Of a stretch of DNA of 17,681 nt, positions 1-12,200 are shown piece by piece. Each line of letters starts with the position of its first letter. Within the stretch, counting starts at the first letter, position 1. The translations under genes were made by a program, and so were the position numbers. The notes beneath the pieces were generated by a model. That model did no database searches and was not told the origin of the DNA. It worked only from the letters and a program-made list of their open reading frames with translations. The stretch lies in NCBI GenBank assembly GCA_028565635.1, contig JAOXYB010019982.1, forward strand, positions 1-17,681, written 5' to 3'. The DNA is from Phoronis ovalis. Taxonomy: Eukaryota; Phoronida; Phoronidae.

Positions 1-81
1 GATAAGGATTGAAGGACTGGATGACAACAGGAAACGAAATTGAACTTCATCGGGGAGTTATATCTGAAAGCAGGTAATGAT
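1..81 (-). other. Probable 3' untranslated region
   Basis: Sequence directly downstream of the stop codon. No AATAAA or ATTAAA polyadenylation signal is visible on the minus strand, so the transcript end lies beyond the left edge. Nothing else is recognisable. Confidence 0.5.
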
Positions 82-265
82 TTAAAAAAATAGGAAAAAT
101 TCATAATGATTACGTCTTATTTCCTGCAGTGTCAAATATCTTCTGTTTGTGATCCGATCTTTCCGCTTCGTTCGATGTTTTCGTTTCTTATGTTTCCATG
201 ATGGATGTATTTCTTCAATCAGCTGTCCCCAGGAATCACGTTTTTCGAGGGGATCATGCATAGTT
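82..265 (-). CDS. Exon 24: C-terminal end of cytoplasmic tail, with stop codon
   Basis: Phase 2 in; acceptor gcatttag behind a strong T-rich tract. It encodes residues 1251-1311 and the stop TAA at 82-84. Arg 1251 is made across the junction (AG + A). DPLEKRDSWGQLIEEIHP is followed by a dense basic cluster WKHKKRKHRTKRKDR, then RRYLTLQEIRRNHYEFFLFF. The phase match with exon 23 and the good acceptor support it. No homology is recognisable. The basic cluster could be a nuclear localisation signal or bind acidic lipids. Confidence 0.7.
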
Positions 266-3200
266 CTAAATGCACAGAAAAACAACCAGCAACCAATGCG
301 GTGAAACATTGTTCCCAGTAATCCAAGTAAAATAATTAATAGAGGCGTTTTAGAATATCGAAAAGATTCAGTGAAAATACATGCTTTATACAGGGTGCCA
401 CGAAATAAACAGAACTCCCCACACACTTTTATGCAATTTTAATTTGTTTTCTAATTCCTCATTTTCTGCTCGTTTGCACCTCAACAAGAATTGGTTGTTA
501 ATTTTGTTCAACATATTATCAACTGAATGAACAAAATTATGCCGTTTGGAATATTTTTAGATCACTTATTAAAGAATAGATATTGCATTTTTTTACATTT
601 TATTTTTTACATTCGAAAAACAAAAATATATATGTCTTGAGATTTATAACAACGCCAACTTCAGCAAACTTGGAAGTTGTTACATGTGCTTAATTCACCT
701 GGGACTAATGTTACATGTGCTTAATTCATCACCTGGGACTAATTTTGATTTCTAAGAAGAGTTATGATGCTGCACCTAGTTTGGCTACTAGTCGTAAGAA
801 ATAAAATAAAAACATTTCGTTCTAGAGTACATAATTGAGTTCATTTTCGAAAAGTATATGCTGCTGAATGATTGAAATGGAAAGGAAAAAATGACGGTAC
901 TCCATAGGCCATATGATACATTCTGATTATTTCGTGCTATAAACAACTGTTTAGTTTGTTATTCAGGTTTCTGGCGTGAAATGAATAGACAACATACAAT
1001 AATGAATATGTGTCTTTGAATCAATTTTGAAGGAAAACTTACAGGCTAACATTTTTTGACAGTAAATTAGTAATGCAGGAAAAAATATGTTTACCTGTCC
1101 CATGGTTTATCATATGATTCTCTTTGCAAATGCCTCCAAGCGCCAATGGCACTCATAAAATGTACCAACGCCTCTTTATCCTTCTTGTTTGCATCTACAT
1201 TAAATACGCTCATTGCTCTATTCCTTTTGTGGTCCGATTGGGACCTTCTCGTTTCTATATCTCCATGCGTCTGCTCAGCCGTTTCTTGTACGCTAGATGA
1301 TGTCTCACTATTTGGTGTTTCGCTGTTACTTGATGATGAAGAAGAAGGTGTGTGATCTGAATTTTTTATTGAAGATTTGTTTGGTAAGCAAGATAATGAA
1401 TTACACATAAACTTCCAGAACTTTAGGGGTTTTGCTTTAGTGTCTTCCATGTTTATGCCTAAAACTCCTTGTTCACACTTTGTTAATGTAGGCAAATTGC
1501 CAACTAAACTGTTGTATCGTTTGTACTTGTGCCTTAACCACGTTAAAAACAAAAAGACAGAAACTGCAAACAAACAACCTAAAAGAAATTTTAAATTAAG
1601 ATTGTTTCCGTGCGTGATAACTACATTTACAGTTTGTTTAATTCAAGACACAGTTACAAGCAACTATATATGCGGATAACATGAACATATCAATTTAAAA
1701 GAGCAGTGTATTGAGTTATTACAGTGCAAAGGTTATTGAAAAACCTACATATTCAATAATGATAGTCACCAGTTACCTTTAAACATGTTTCACTAGTGGA
1801 AGTTGACATCATTAGATAAGAATTTTATTTTGAATCACCGATTTTGGCATTCTGTTACAGCTACAGTACGACTGTCATTACAATGTTTTTATCCATGAGA
1901 ACACTTTAGCATAGCTATTAGGCAGAATGATGATTCTGGTAGTTTTACAGTTAACAAATTCACGGGAGGTGCCTAAAAGTTAGGAGCATTGTGCAATAGT
2001 ACTGTATGCATACTAGATCAAAATGTCCAGCAAGCAATTCATTATAAGCAGTTATAGGTAACAAAGGTGACCGTGATCTGAATAATTAATATCAAACCCT
2101 CCGGAATGGTATTCATACAAAAAAAATGGTGCAATACAACATGATCGATGTGTTCTGATGAAAAACAGGTAACCAAAAGTCACTTGCCAGAAACAATTGC
2201 CACTATTGTCGACGGAGAAAATGTCTTGTGAGGAGGCTCTGTTATTATTTCATTATATTTGCTCGTTGTCGATGTAAGTACAGTACTTAACGACGACAAA
2301 GACATTTGCCACCATCACCATGAACATTTAGTAGTATTCTGTATGGAATTCCTTTTAGTAAAAAAAATTAAAGATAATATGTATTGTATGAAGTAATAGA
2401 TATACGTATGTATCTAATTCACATATCTGTACATTATTCATACTTGAGCGTATATGGGTGTATAGTTCGCGCAATGTTACGAGCATTGATAGACTTGAAG
2501 GAAAAAACTAGTTTTTGCCTAACATAAATATAGCAGTATTTTTAAGAAAACGAAAATGGAAATGACAAATGCTCGATAATTTTCACAGTAGTCAGTTCAT
2601 TTTCATTTTGGCCTAATTATAAAATTACTTTGCAGTCAGACGAACGACTTGGATAAATATATGTATTTATATTATTTCTGAACGAGTTCTTTGTTTGTTC
2701 GTTCGTAAAAAGAAGTTTTGACACGCTATCCACCAACACCCATAAGTTGTCATATCTGATAAAACCCTGTCCCTAGCTGAGTTTGAAACTTTAGAGATTT
2801 AAATTGAAATATGTCATCTGTAATTCATTTTATTTAGTACTTACTTTATTTCTTGCTATTCTGCTAGATCAACAAATAAGCACGTCCTTGCATACATTAA
2901 ATAAAAATTAAACTTTACTTAAAACCATGAGAAGTGGGAATAAATTCCAACAAAAGCAGCGTAGACGCATGATTAGTTGAAAACAACGAGATGTCGTGCG
3001 TGCTTACGTCTGGCGTAGTTGAGAGACATACATGTATTGTGTGATAAAAAATAAAATAATGTATACCTGAATAAGCATGAAGAAGCCGACGAAAATGTCC
3101 CCTAATGCGATAATAATCAAACAATCGTCCTGTCAAAATGAACACAGGTAGAAAGCAAAACAGAGAGACTAAGGAACAATTAAACTAACCTAGATTCTTA

Positions 3201-6200
3201 CTCGATTATGTCGCATAATAAATCGCTATGCCTTGAAATCCCTCAAAGGTCACTTTAAATTTTCTCAAAACTCATTGTTGAACACTATTTCTATTATAAT
3301 ATATAATGTTTCTTCTTGATTACTTTTCTTCCAATGTAGATGGCGTATGTAACACTTGATCTGTCTACTCAAGTATCCTTTTAAAAGTATCGTTCACAAT
3401 GTTACAACGTTAGGGCAGTGACAAGCTCCTTTTCCAACATAAATGTCATCAATGAAATAGCCAAACTGATGGTACCTACCCAGGATAAGATATCCTTCGA
3501 AAATTAACTGGAAAGAAAGAAAAGAATTTAATTTTTTTATTGACATCCCACATGTTGCATAATGCTCTGGAGTATCAATCGAATTCGGTATAGCTCGGTA
3601 TGGCAGTCCGAATAAATGCATCCGTTAGTTAGATCAAAAGCATCCAATGGGTATGATTTTTGGGGGGAGATCGAGGGTCAGTTTATATAGCAATCAACAT
3701 ATTTTTTACATGTTCTATATTTAGATGAACCATTTGAATATGCGGTAAAATTGTATCTGCCAGCTGAAATAGTCTCAGCTGCTAGCTGAAATGTGAGAAA
3801 AAAGATGTTTTTATGCTTAAATAAATCATTTGTCAACTTTGCTTTAGAAAGCCAGATCTATTCCCACTTGCCAGTGGTTTGCCAGCCAGCCAACCAGACA
3901 GGTCTGGAGATCAGACATTACGGGGAACAGATACCGTACAGTGGGTGCTTCCGGTTAGTGTTCGTGCCTTTTCAACTAACGTCTGGGCTTAACCATAGTC
4001 AATTTTGTTATATTCCTTCAATTTAACAAGAGCGAATGAAATACGTCATGAAACTTTTGACCAATGAGAGATTAGTTGTCACTTGTTTGGTTGTGTGATT
4101 GGCCTATTTTGCTTACGTCTGTTTATTATGTCTTCCGGGATTTTTTTTGTAAACGGCAATTTGATTGGAGTCTAGAATTTTAGATATAAAAAGGCAATTT
4201 TAAACGGGTAAAAAAGAAGTAACGCTTCTATGGAATACCTTTAGATAGCTGGTTTCTTCCAACTTTAATGTGATTTTCTCCTCGTTCCAAGAGTCCCCAT
4301 TGCCATCATTGCTACATTCCCAAATTAGGCTTTCACTAGCTTGTTCACTGGTATAGGTCTCAGCATAGACCTTGAGACCAGATGTCATACCTTTGCGGTT
4401 GCATGTGCTCGTTGAAATGTAAGAAAACGTAACACAGACATGCTCTGTATCCAAAGTCATTTTGACAGGTATGCTTACTCGACTGCCTTCCGTTGTAGCC
4501 TGAAGAAAGATTCGAACATAATTGCCTTTCCCTCTTCTCTCATTCACCTCAGTGCCATTTTAGGCCACGTTATATTTGTAGGTAAAAAGCACTGAGTGAT
4601 ACATGAATATATAAACATAATCTTTGTGAGACTTTTTTGGTGATATAGTTATATAGATATGTGTAAGTTGATAAAACCTACTTATTTCTAACTTTAATAG
4701 CTAGTGTATAAAATTATCATAATAATTAGTAAAGTCAGTCGTGAATGAATGTGAAAGACAACGCATTAACTTCTTTTACAGCATATTATCTTACCCTTAT
4801 CCTGAAGATCCTAATTTCCGGAAGAAGAGCCAAAACATAATTTGCATCACTGCTTGACTCATATGACTGGTATTCTGAATTGAACTTCTCCCTCGACCAT
4901 TTATTAAATGTAGGTGTATCGATGTCAGTGACTGCACTACAATTGTCTGCAAAGAAATTACAGGCAAACTTCGCTGGCAAAACTGGAAATAAAATAGAGC
5001 AAATTACATGTTAACTTGCAATTAAGAATAAAATTTCCATGAATATATTTAAGAATTTCAACATAAACAACGTTAATCAACCACGGAACAATTATTACTG
5101 AGCGTATGGTCATTTGGACAGTGATTGCGGCAGCTTCATTAGCATGGCGGCCATTGGTGGAAAGGAATTTTATTCCTGTGAAATTTCCTGAAATGCAATT
5201 CGAAAAACCAAAAATAGCTTGTAAATAAAGTATTCCAGGCGGAACAGTAAATAAAATTACATCACTCTACTGGATAAATTAAGTTATACCTATCTCACTG
5301 CTTATTTCGTTTTCACCAGTGTCGATATGAGGCATGTCCATAGTTGGGCAAACAACATCTAGCACCATCACATTATCAATTGCAATGTCACCCCAGTAGC
5401 TGCTCCCTCGTACGGCTTCAAATGTCAGCTGAAAACGATGTGTCTCTTTAAGCCGTTGTGTGTTTCATGTGGATAAACAGGAGCAACTGAATGTTTGAGC
5501 AAACGAAGCCATACTTGGATGAACAAAAACAAGCTTCGAACACCTTCACGAATTGTCTATTCAACAATCGACAATATTATTTATCTTTTCTAATTATAAA
5601 GCTGCTGGTATTGGAATGTATTAATTAGTAACAAGAAATGACGTAACTATAAATTGTATAACAAGGTGTTAATTGCACGAAGCAATATTCCCCCAGCTGT
5701 ATATTTCAGAACAAATAATAGCTAATTCGTCATCTCAATATATGAACGTTGGAAGGTCAAGGATTATATGCTCATTGAGGTAATATGTTCATCAGAGGCC
5801 CACTTTTTCACAAAAAAACATGTGTTTGACTTGCAACGGCGTCTCTATCTATAAAATATGGGCATAAATACCTTATCACAAGAATAAACATGACCTCAAG
5901 TCGATCATATTGAAAGTGATCTTGGCAAAACTCAAGCTTGACTTGTATTCTATATTTACCTTGTGTTTTTCAACGGTCTCCATCTGTCAGAGTTCTCAAG
6001 ATATGGGTATTCACAGCTTATCGAGATAAAACATTGCCACCAGCAGCCATATTGAAAGTCAATCAGGTAGAAATCAATAGTGACAAGTATTTTGACCTAT
6101 ATTTGCCATTTGACGTGCAACGATATCTTTATGTATCATAGTTTTGAAGATTTCAAATAGATTCTCGATCGCCAGTCGGCCAGATCGGAAGCGATTCGAC

Positions 6201-9200
6201 CCAAAACTCCACTTGACTTATATTATGCCTATACTTACCCTGTGCCTAATATAAAGCTGGGTTAAAAAACTGAACCTGTTATTGCAAAAAGGTTATAACC
6301 GTTACGTATACACAGTGGTACGTACGGACTGGACAGATGCATGCTACATCCCAATTGCTCTGCATAGGAGAAGATATTATAATAAGTAAATATAATATGT
6401 TAGATATTTAGCATTTCATCAACAGCTTCACACCACAAAAAAACTGAAGCTGTTATTGCAAAAAAGGTTAACCGCTACGTATACACAGCGTTACGTATGG
6501 ACTGGACAGATGTGTGTGTAGTTTTCCAATATACATGTAGAATATCTGCACAACCTTAAAAACGATTTGCTAACGCAAAGCGACAAGGATGTACGATACA
6601 TTAGAAAACAAATAGTTACTCTGAAATCAGCAGTTTCTTGTATCTCTACATCCTGTTGAACCCACGCAGTGCCTTGTTCACCATGTTTTTCCAACAGTGA
6701 CGATTTGATTCCACCTACATCTTTGTACAGCGTTAAATTCCCTGTCGTGGATCCATACATGTGATACGCAAATTTGACACACCTGCCAGATGGTTTACCT
6801 AATTAAGTAAATTGCGCTTTTTACAATAACTAACAACCAAAAGTTAATCCTCTGTTTGTGCCTAAAGTATTACTCAAATACACAATGTAGTCCAAGTTTT
6901 AATGGCAAAACAAAAAACAAACAAAAATTACGTGTGAAAACAACTATGTGTAATTTTCTGGGATAAAAAAAGTCAGCAAATGATTGTTTACCTTGAATAG
7001 TTGCCGATATTAATCTTGCTTTATCGCCAAGCTTTCTTGGAGCAGAGGATTCAATAAACAAGTAAAACGCACCATCGGATGCTTGTGATGGACCTGTAGT
7101 TGAACTGGGAGTGCTTGACTGAAACAACAAGTAAATGTACCATTTTGACAACGATCCTTTTAATGAGACTGCCAATATCTGTATTCAAATACGATCAAAA
7201 TAACGATGCGAAAAACCATTTTGAATTTAGGAAGGTGTGAATTTTGTGCAAGTTGCATGGTAAATGAAAAGCAACAGTTGTTTCAAGTGAATTTTAATTA
7301 GTATAGATTTTATCTTGATGTCTTTAGGTGAGTAACATAATAAAAGTACTCCTACGTTTTCTTTACGAAAGAACATTGTATTTTAATAGCTCTTACTGAT
7401 ACATATGTAAGCACATGTACTTACAGTCTGATGCGTCCAGTCAAACGTGTCGGAATTATCTTGCGAAAAGAAACCAAATCTTTGTTGTTGGGATAACTCA
7501 AAACTAGTACTTATTTCATTTGCTAAAAAAAAATTATATATGTAGTAAGTGACTATATTTCTGTTTCTGCCAGAAATCTTTAGTTTACGAGATACATACA
7601 AACGAGATACATGTATAGAAGCCCGGTAAAGAAACTTTTGCAGTAGTACTGAGATGTGACGCGGTAACGGCATAAGGCGAGTTTACAATGGGCTAAAATA
7701 ACTCTTTACAAATGAAAATAGGATGTAGCGAGCTTGCACGGTCGTGTCCATTCTCTCAGCTTTTTTTCGCGTTATCAACGAGTTATTCTGGGTGACGGAA
7801 GTATCCGATGGTAAATTGGCCTAAAGTTACAGTGGAGTTTCCTCTCACTTCAGAGCAAAATATTACAGTAACTGACCAATACTTAAATTACATTACAGTA
7901 ACTAAGTCTAGATCAATCAGTAAAAGATAATTATGATTTATCGTGTAGACTCAATAAACAACTAAATTATTTTTTATCGTTGACTAAAGAAAACCTGGTG
8001 GAAATTTTGGAAATCACAAGCCAGCTATCCACAGCTCTCAGGAGAGGAGAAGAGAAGAAATTGTTCGAATTCATTATCAGAAAATGAATAAATTACTCTT
8101 TATATTGGCTACTAATTTAATGTTTAGTAGTATTTTGAAATCTAGATGCGATATGATCAAAACTATACATGTATGTGTCACCCCCGGGGGGCACATGGAT
8201 CGAAGGATGGGCACACATGCGCGAACGAAAAATCACGTGAAAGGGGGATATTTTCCCAGTGAATCACGCAACATGCGTTCACCTTTTAAACCTAAATATG
8301 TCGCATTTAGGGACTTTTACGCAAACCATGTTCACGCATGTGGACCCGCCCTTTGCACAAGTGTTCCCCCATACCTCAAACTACTATGAGAGATTCCATA
8401 TTGACCTCCTCTAATAGTAAAATACTTTAAGACAAGGGTTACTCGTGAATGTGCAATGGCAATGATCTGCTGGGAGCCATTTACTGTATCTTTTCCCTGT
8501 TACACTCTGTACGTGTAAATATTTTTTTGGCTTTATATGAAGGTGCTTAATTTGGACAACGTATAATTACTGGACAGATTTAGACTCTACATACTGTAGT
8601 AAAACAGTCATCTGCCTTTCTCAAAGTAATAATTTTGATTACAAACGTATTTTCAGTATTTTAATTACCACACCAATTCTTATACCCCAGGTTTCAATTT
8701 CAAACTGAATTTGAATTACGAGTAAACGTCGGTAAAACATTTGTATCTAATTTTAGGTCCAAAACACTTTTTTGAGACGAAATAAATGTTGGCGAAATGA
8801 CGATTCCAAATTAAGAACCCTCTCATATAAAAGGACCTCGAAAATAGCCAGTATTCGTTCGTAACGGATAGGGAATCGAATTTGTGCTATATCTATAGAA
8901 AAAAACTAAACATGTTTGAAACACAAGCAACAAAGAAAATGCGGGATATATAGACACCTTTAATATTTTAAACAGTACATTCTTGTTTTTTTTTTAAAAA
9001 CACAATCCTCGTATAAAATATTGCAAAAAAATTGGGTGTCAGTTTAGTAAAGAAAAACTGTTATTTTGCCATACCATACGACAGGCACAGCTATCGCTTA
9101 CATAGAATTACTGAAGTGCAGTGATCGACAGTAACATATTTAGCAAGTAAAGACTATAAAGAATTATAGTTTCATTTATTCTAAATTTCTCATTTAGTTT

Positions 9201-12200
9201 TTTTATTCAGATGTAAACAATGCAGGAAAAACTGCCAGGAAAGCTAATGTACAATATAAACAATCCGATAAGAGCAGAATTATCTTTTAAAGTGAACATC
9301 ATAAAATGCAACTTTCTGTTAAATCATACTTGCCTGTATACCCAGAACAGTCCTGCATAGTTTGTCCCTTTCACATCTGTGTCTTTCATCAGCAAACCCT
9401 TTATAATTAGTTGTATTAACATTTTGTGAGGGAAACTGTGTATTGCGAAAATTCAGAATGTACCATTTCGTAGTTTAAATATATATCTCGATTTTGCTTT
9501 TGTTGTGTGTGTGTTTTAACAGATATTTAGTTTACCAAAAATTATAACAAAAATCGATTCTTTGTTATTTATAAAAGAATAGTTATGAAGTAAGTTAAGC
9601 TGATAACTGAGCTTAGCTGACTTGAGTTGAGCTGAGCCGTGAAGTTAACATCCCGTTTGGTCGATTTGTACAGTTCAACAAAGTTTTCAAGAACAGAAGT
9701 CGAAGAAATTTTTGACAATCAAATTCCAAGTTATATTATCAAGAAAGTGAAAGAAAAGCTGTATAACATACAAATGTAAGAGAAAATATCTTTATTTACC
9801 TATATAGAATAAGAACTTATCGTACAACCAAATTAACTGCAACAGTATCCAAATATTAAGTGAAAATTAGCTTTCTCTGTGTACGATGATGAACATTTTC
9901 TAAGTGGTCAAGCTTTGAACAGTTCAGTTCACTTTATTCAAATAATTCAAGTGAAGTCAGTTGGAAACACTCCTAGATCCGTCCTTGATCAAATCTCGTA
10001 GTAAGAATTACTGGTCAACGTCTCAAGAGAATAATTTGTACAAAAGAAGCAGGAATTTGCGTGATCAAAGCTGCTAGTTCGTAGTTACCTCATAAATTCA
10101 TTTGCGTGGAACAGCGTAAAAGAAAGATAATTAAAAACCAAAGTAAAAATTGTCACCTTTGAAAAATGTGTTTGTATTACCTAGTTAACACAGAAGCTAA
10201 TTAAAATAGGTAAAAAAGCAATACCAATGTAATCACAATTTGGACCAGATAGACCGGCATGGCATGCGCAGATATAGCTTGTAGCTCCAGATCCTTCAGA
10301 TGAGCACGTGCCGCCATAGAGGCAAGGTTCTGTTATGCATGGATCTGGAAAGCAAATTTGCAGAGATCATTAATTGTACAAGCTTCTACCAGAATGTACA
10401 CCTGTAATGATTTTTACAAAGAATACAAACAGCCTTTGTTTGGTCTTCTATGTATAGCAAATAGTCGTGCATGTACAAAATTTCGTCATATCAGAGTCTT
10501 GTTTTATTATAAAGTAGACAATAAACATTACCATTAGGTGAAACAGTCGTTAGTGGAAGGCAAGTTCCAGGAACAATTGATAGATTGTCTATGGCGATGT
10601 CTCCAGTATAGCTTGTACCTCTGGTACCAGTGATGACAACCTGAATGTTACCATGAAATGAAAGGAATAAAACATTTCCACGTGTTATGCCAAATACATT
10701 TGTTCTCTATATCTAATGAAAACAATTCCAAATTTGGAGAATATAAAGTAGCCGTTATGAATATTTTGTTTGTAGAATTGCACAAGGAATAGCGGCGCGT
10801 CTCTGTGGCTTTGTTTGCTAAGATAACACAGTAGTATAACCATTTAGTTAAAAACTTCTTTCGACGCTTGGAGATGAATAAAACGATTCAAAAGGTACAT
10901 GGTACTGTACCTGAAATGTTTCACCCTGTGAGCCAGCCAGGATGTCATGCTGAAATTGAAACCATTTTTCTCCTTGATCGCCAGATTTTGTAAATATCGT
11001 TGAGCTGCTAGATGAAGAATTCAATTTAACTGTCAAATTGCCCATTGTGTCTCCAAACATGTGATAGTAAAAGATTAAACAGTAATGAATTTGATCTGAA
11101 AAACAAAACCAGTGAGCACATGCTTATTTGACAAAAGTATCTATTGCTGCAGCTTAATTCTGGAATGCTTCTTACATATTCAACGGACAAACATATCAGA
11201 GCCAATGCAGTTGTTAAAAAACACCAATTGCACATTAAATGGGAATCCTTCCACCATTCTGTCACACTGAGCCTTATTACAATCACATTTAATTTGTTAC
11301 CGAATACTTACAGTCACTTCTTATATAAACATCGAATCAATTCTTTTTGCCTATACACCCCTGTCCGTATAATCCCTATGTATACGTAGCCGTGGCCGCT
11401 TGCGGGTGCAAATACATACAATACTTTGACGCAATATATTAAATTACTGCTTACCTGATAATAGTTTACTTTTCAATACCGCACGGTCACCTTGTTCTGC
11501 TGGGTAGGAAGTTTCAAAATACATGTAATATATCCCGTCAAAGGCATACTGGGGACCCGTTGATAATGACAGCGTACTACCCTGAATCATATTCAAAAGT
11601 AAGTTTAAATTAATCGACATCGATATAAAGAAGCGTCCGTGTTGTTTTTTAACAACTTTTCGGGTACTCTTATCTGTAATGACCATTTCTAATAGCAGTT
11701 TCCCGTGTTCGCCACTAAGGGGATATGTGGGCTATTTTACTATTTTGTAAGTTAGCACTGCTATTCGAGGATTGTTGCATAATAGTGTCCGTACAAAGTA
11801 TTACATACGTGTAACTTACATGGTATTGTTTTTATTCGATTTTTGCATTTTTCACATATATAAATTAATTATTTTAAAAATATGATGAATACCGTGTTAC
11901 GTGTCCAGTCAAAAGCATCTGTTGTTTCTTGAGAGAAACAGTCATCACACAAAATAGCGATATCTTCGAAGTCGCAGAAACATCCAGAAGCTACAATATA
12001 TAAAACAATTAAAGCAATTAGTTCTCAGCATAAGATGGTCTCCGTACGAGTACATATAGCACAATGTGTGCAGCACTATTACGTACTAAATAATGAATCT
12101 AATCGGACATCTATGGGTATGCCTTCACTTAGGGACGATCATTCATTAATTTGGGCTATTTCTCAAATAAAAGGGAATTGTATCACAAAATATTATTGTG

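Larger units (their letters stand above)
5429..6619 (-). other. Intron between exons 17 and 18, repeat-rich
   Basis: 1191 bp, gtaact...tttcag. It carries the 76-bp direct repeat pair at 6264-6512. It also has weaker internal similarity: the stretches near 5931-5968 and 6205-6246 resemble each other around AACTC, CTTGACTT and TTACC-TGTG. This suggests remains of old interspersed or tandem repeat sequence. Confidence 0.6.

Noticed and set aside
266-426. In-frame hydrophobic extension upstream of exon 24, which could make a 114-residue membrane protein
   Set aside because: The hydrophobic residues come from the T-rich splice acceptor tract. Splicing at 265 gives an exact phase match with exon 23.
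2915-3145. Minus-strand 76-codon frame around 3100
   Set aside because: In this frame no domain is visible. If the region is used at all, the phase-0 reading of 3067-3129 is the more sensible one.
8084-8389. Plus-strand frame of 101 codons across the CpG-rich patch
   Set aside because: No domain or homology recognised. It mixes AT-rich and GC-rich sequence and lies inside an intron.
9594-9640. Cluster of AGCTTA/GAGCTGA motifs as an inverted-repeat element
   Set aside because: Arms are only about six bases and imperfect; within chance for this sequence.
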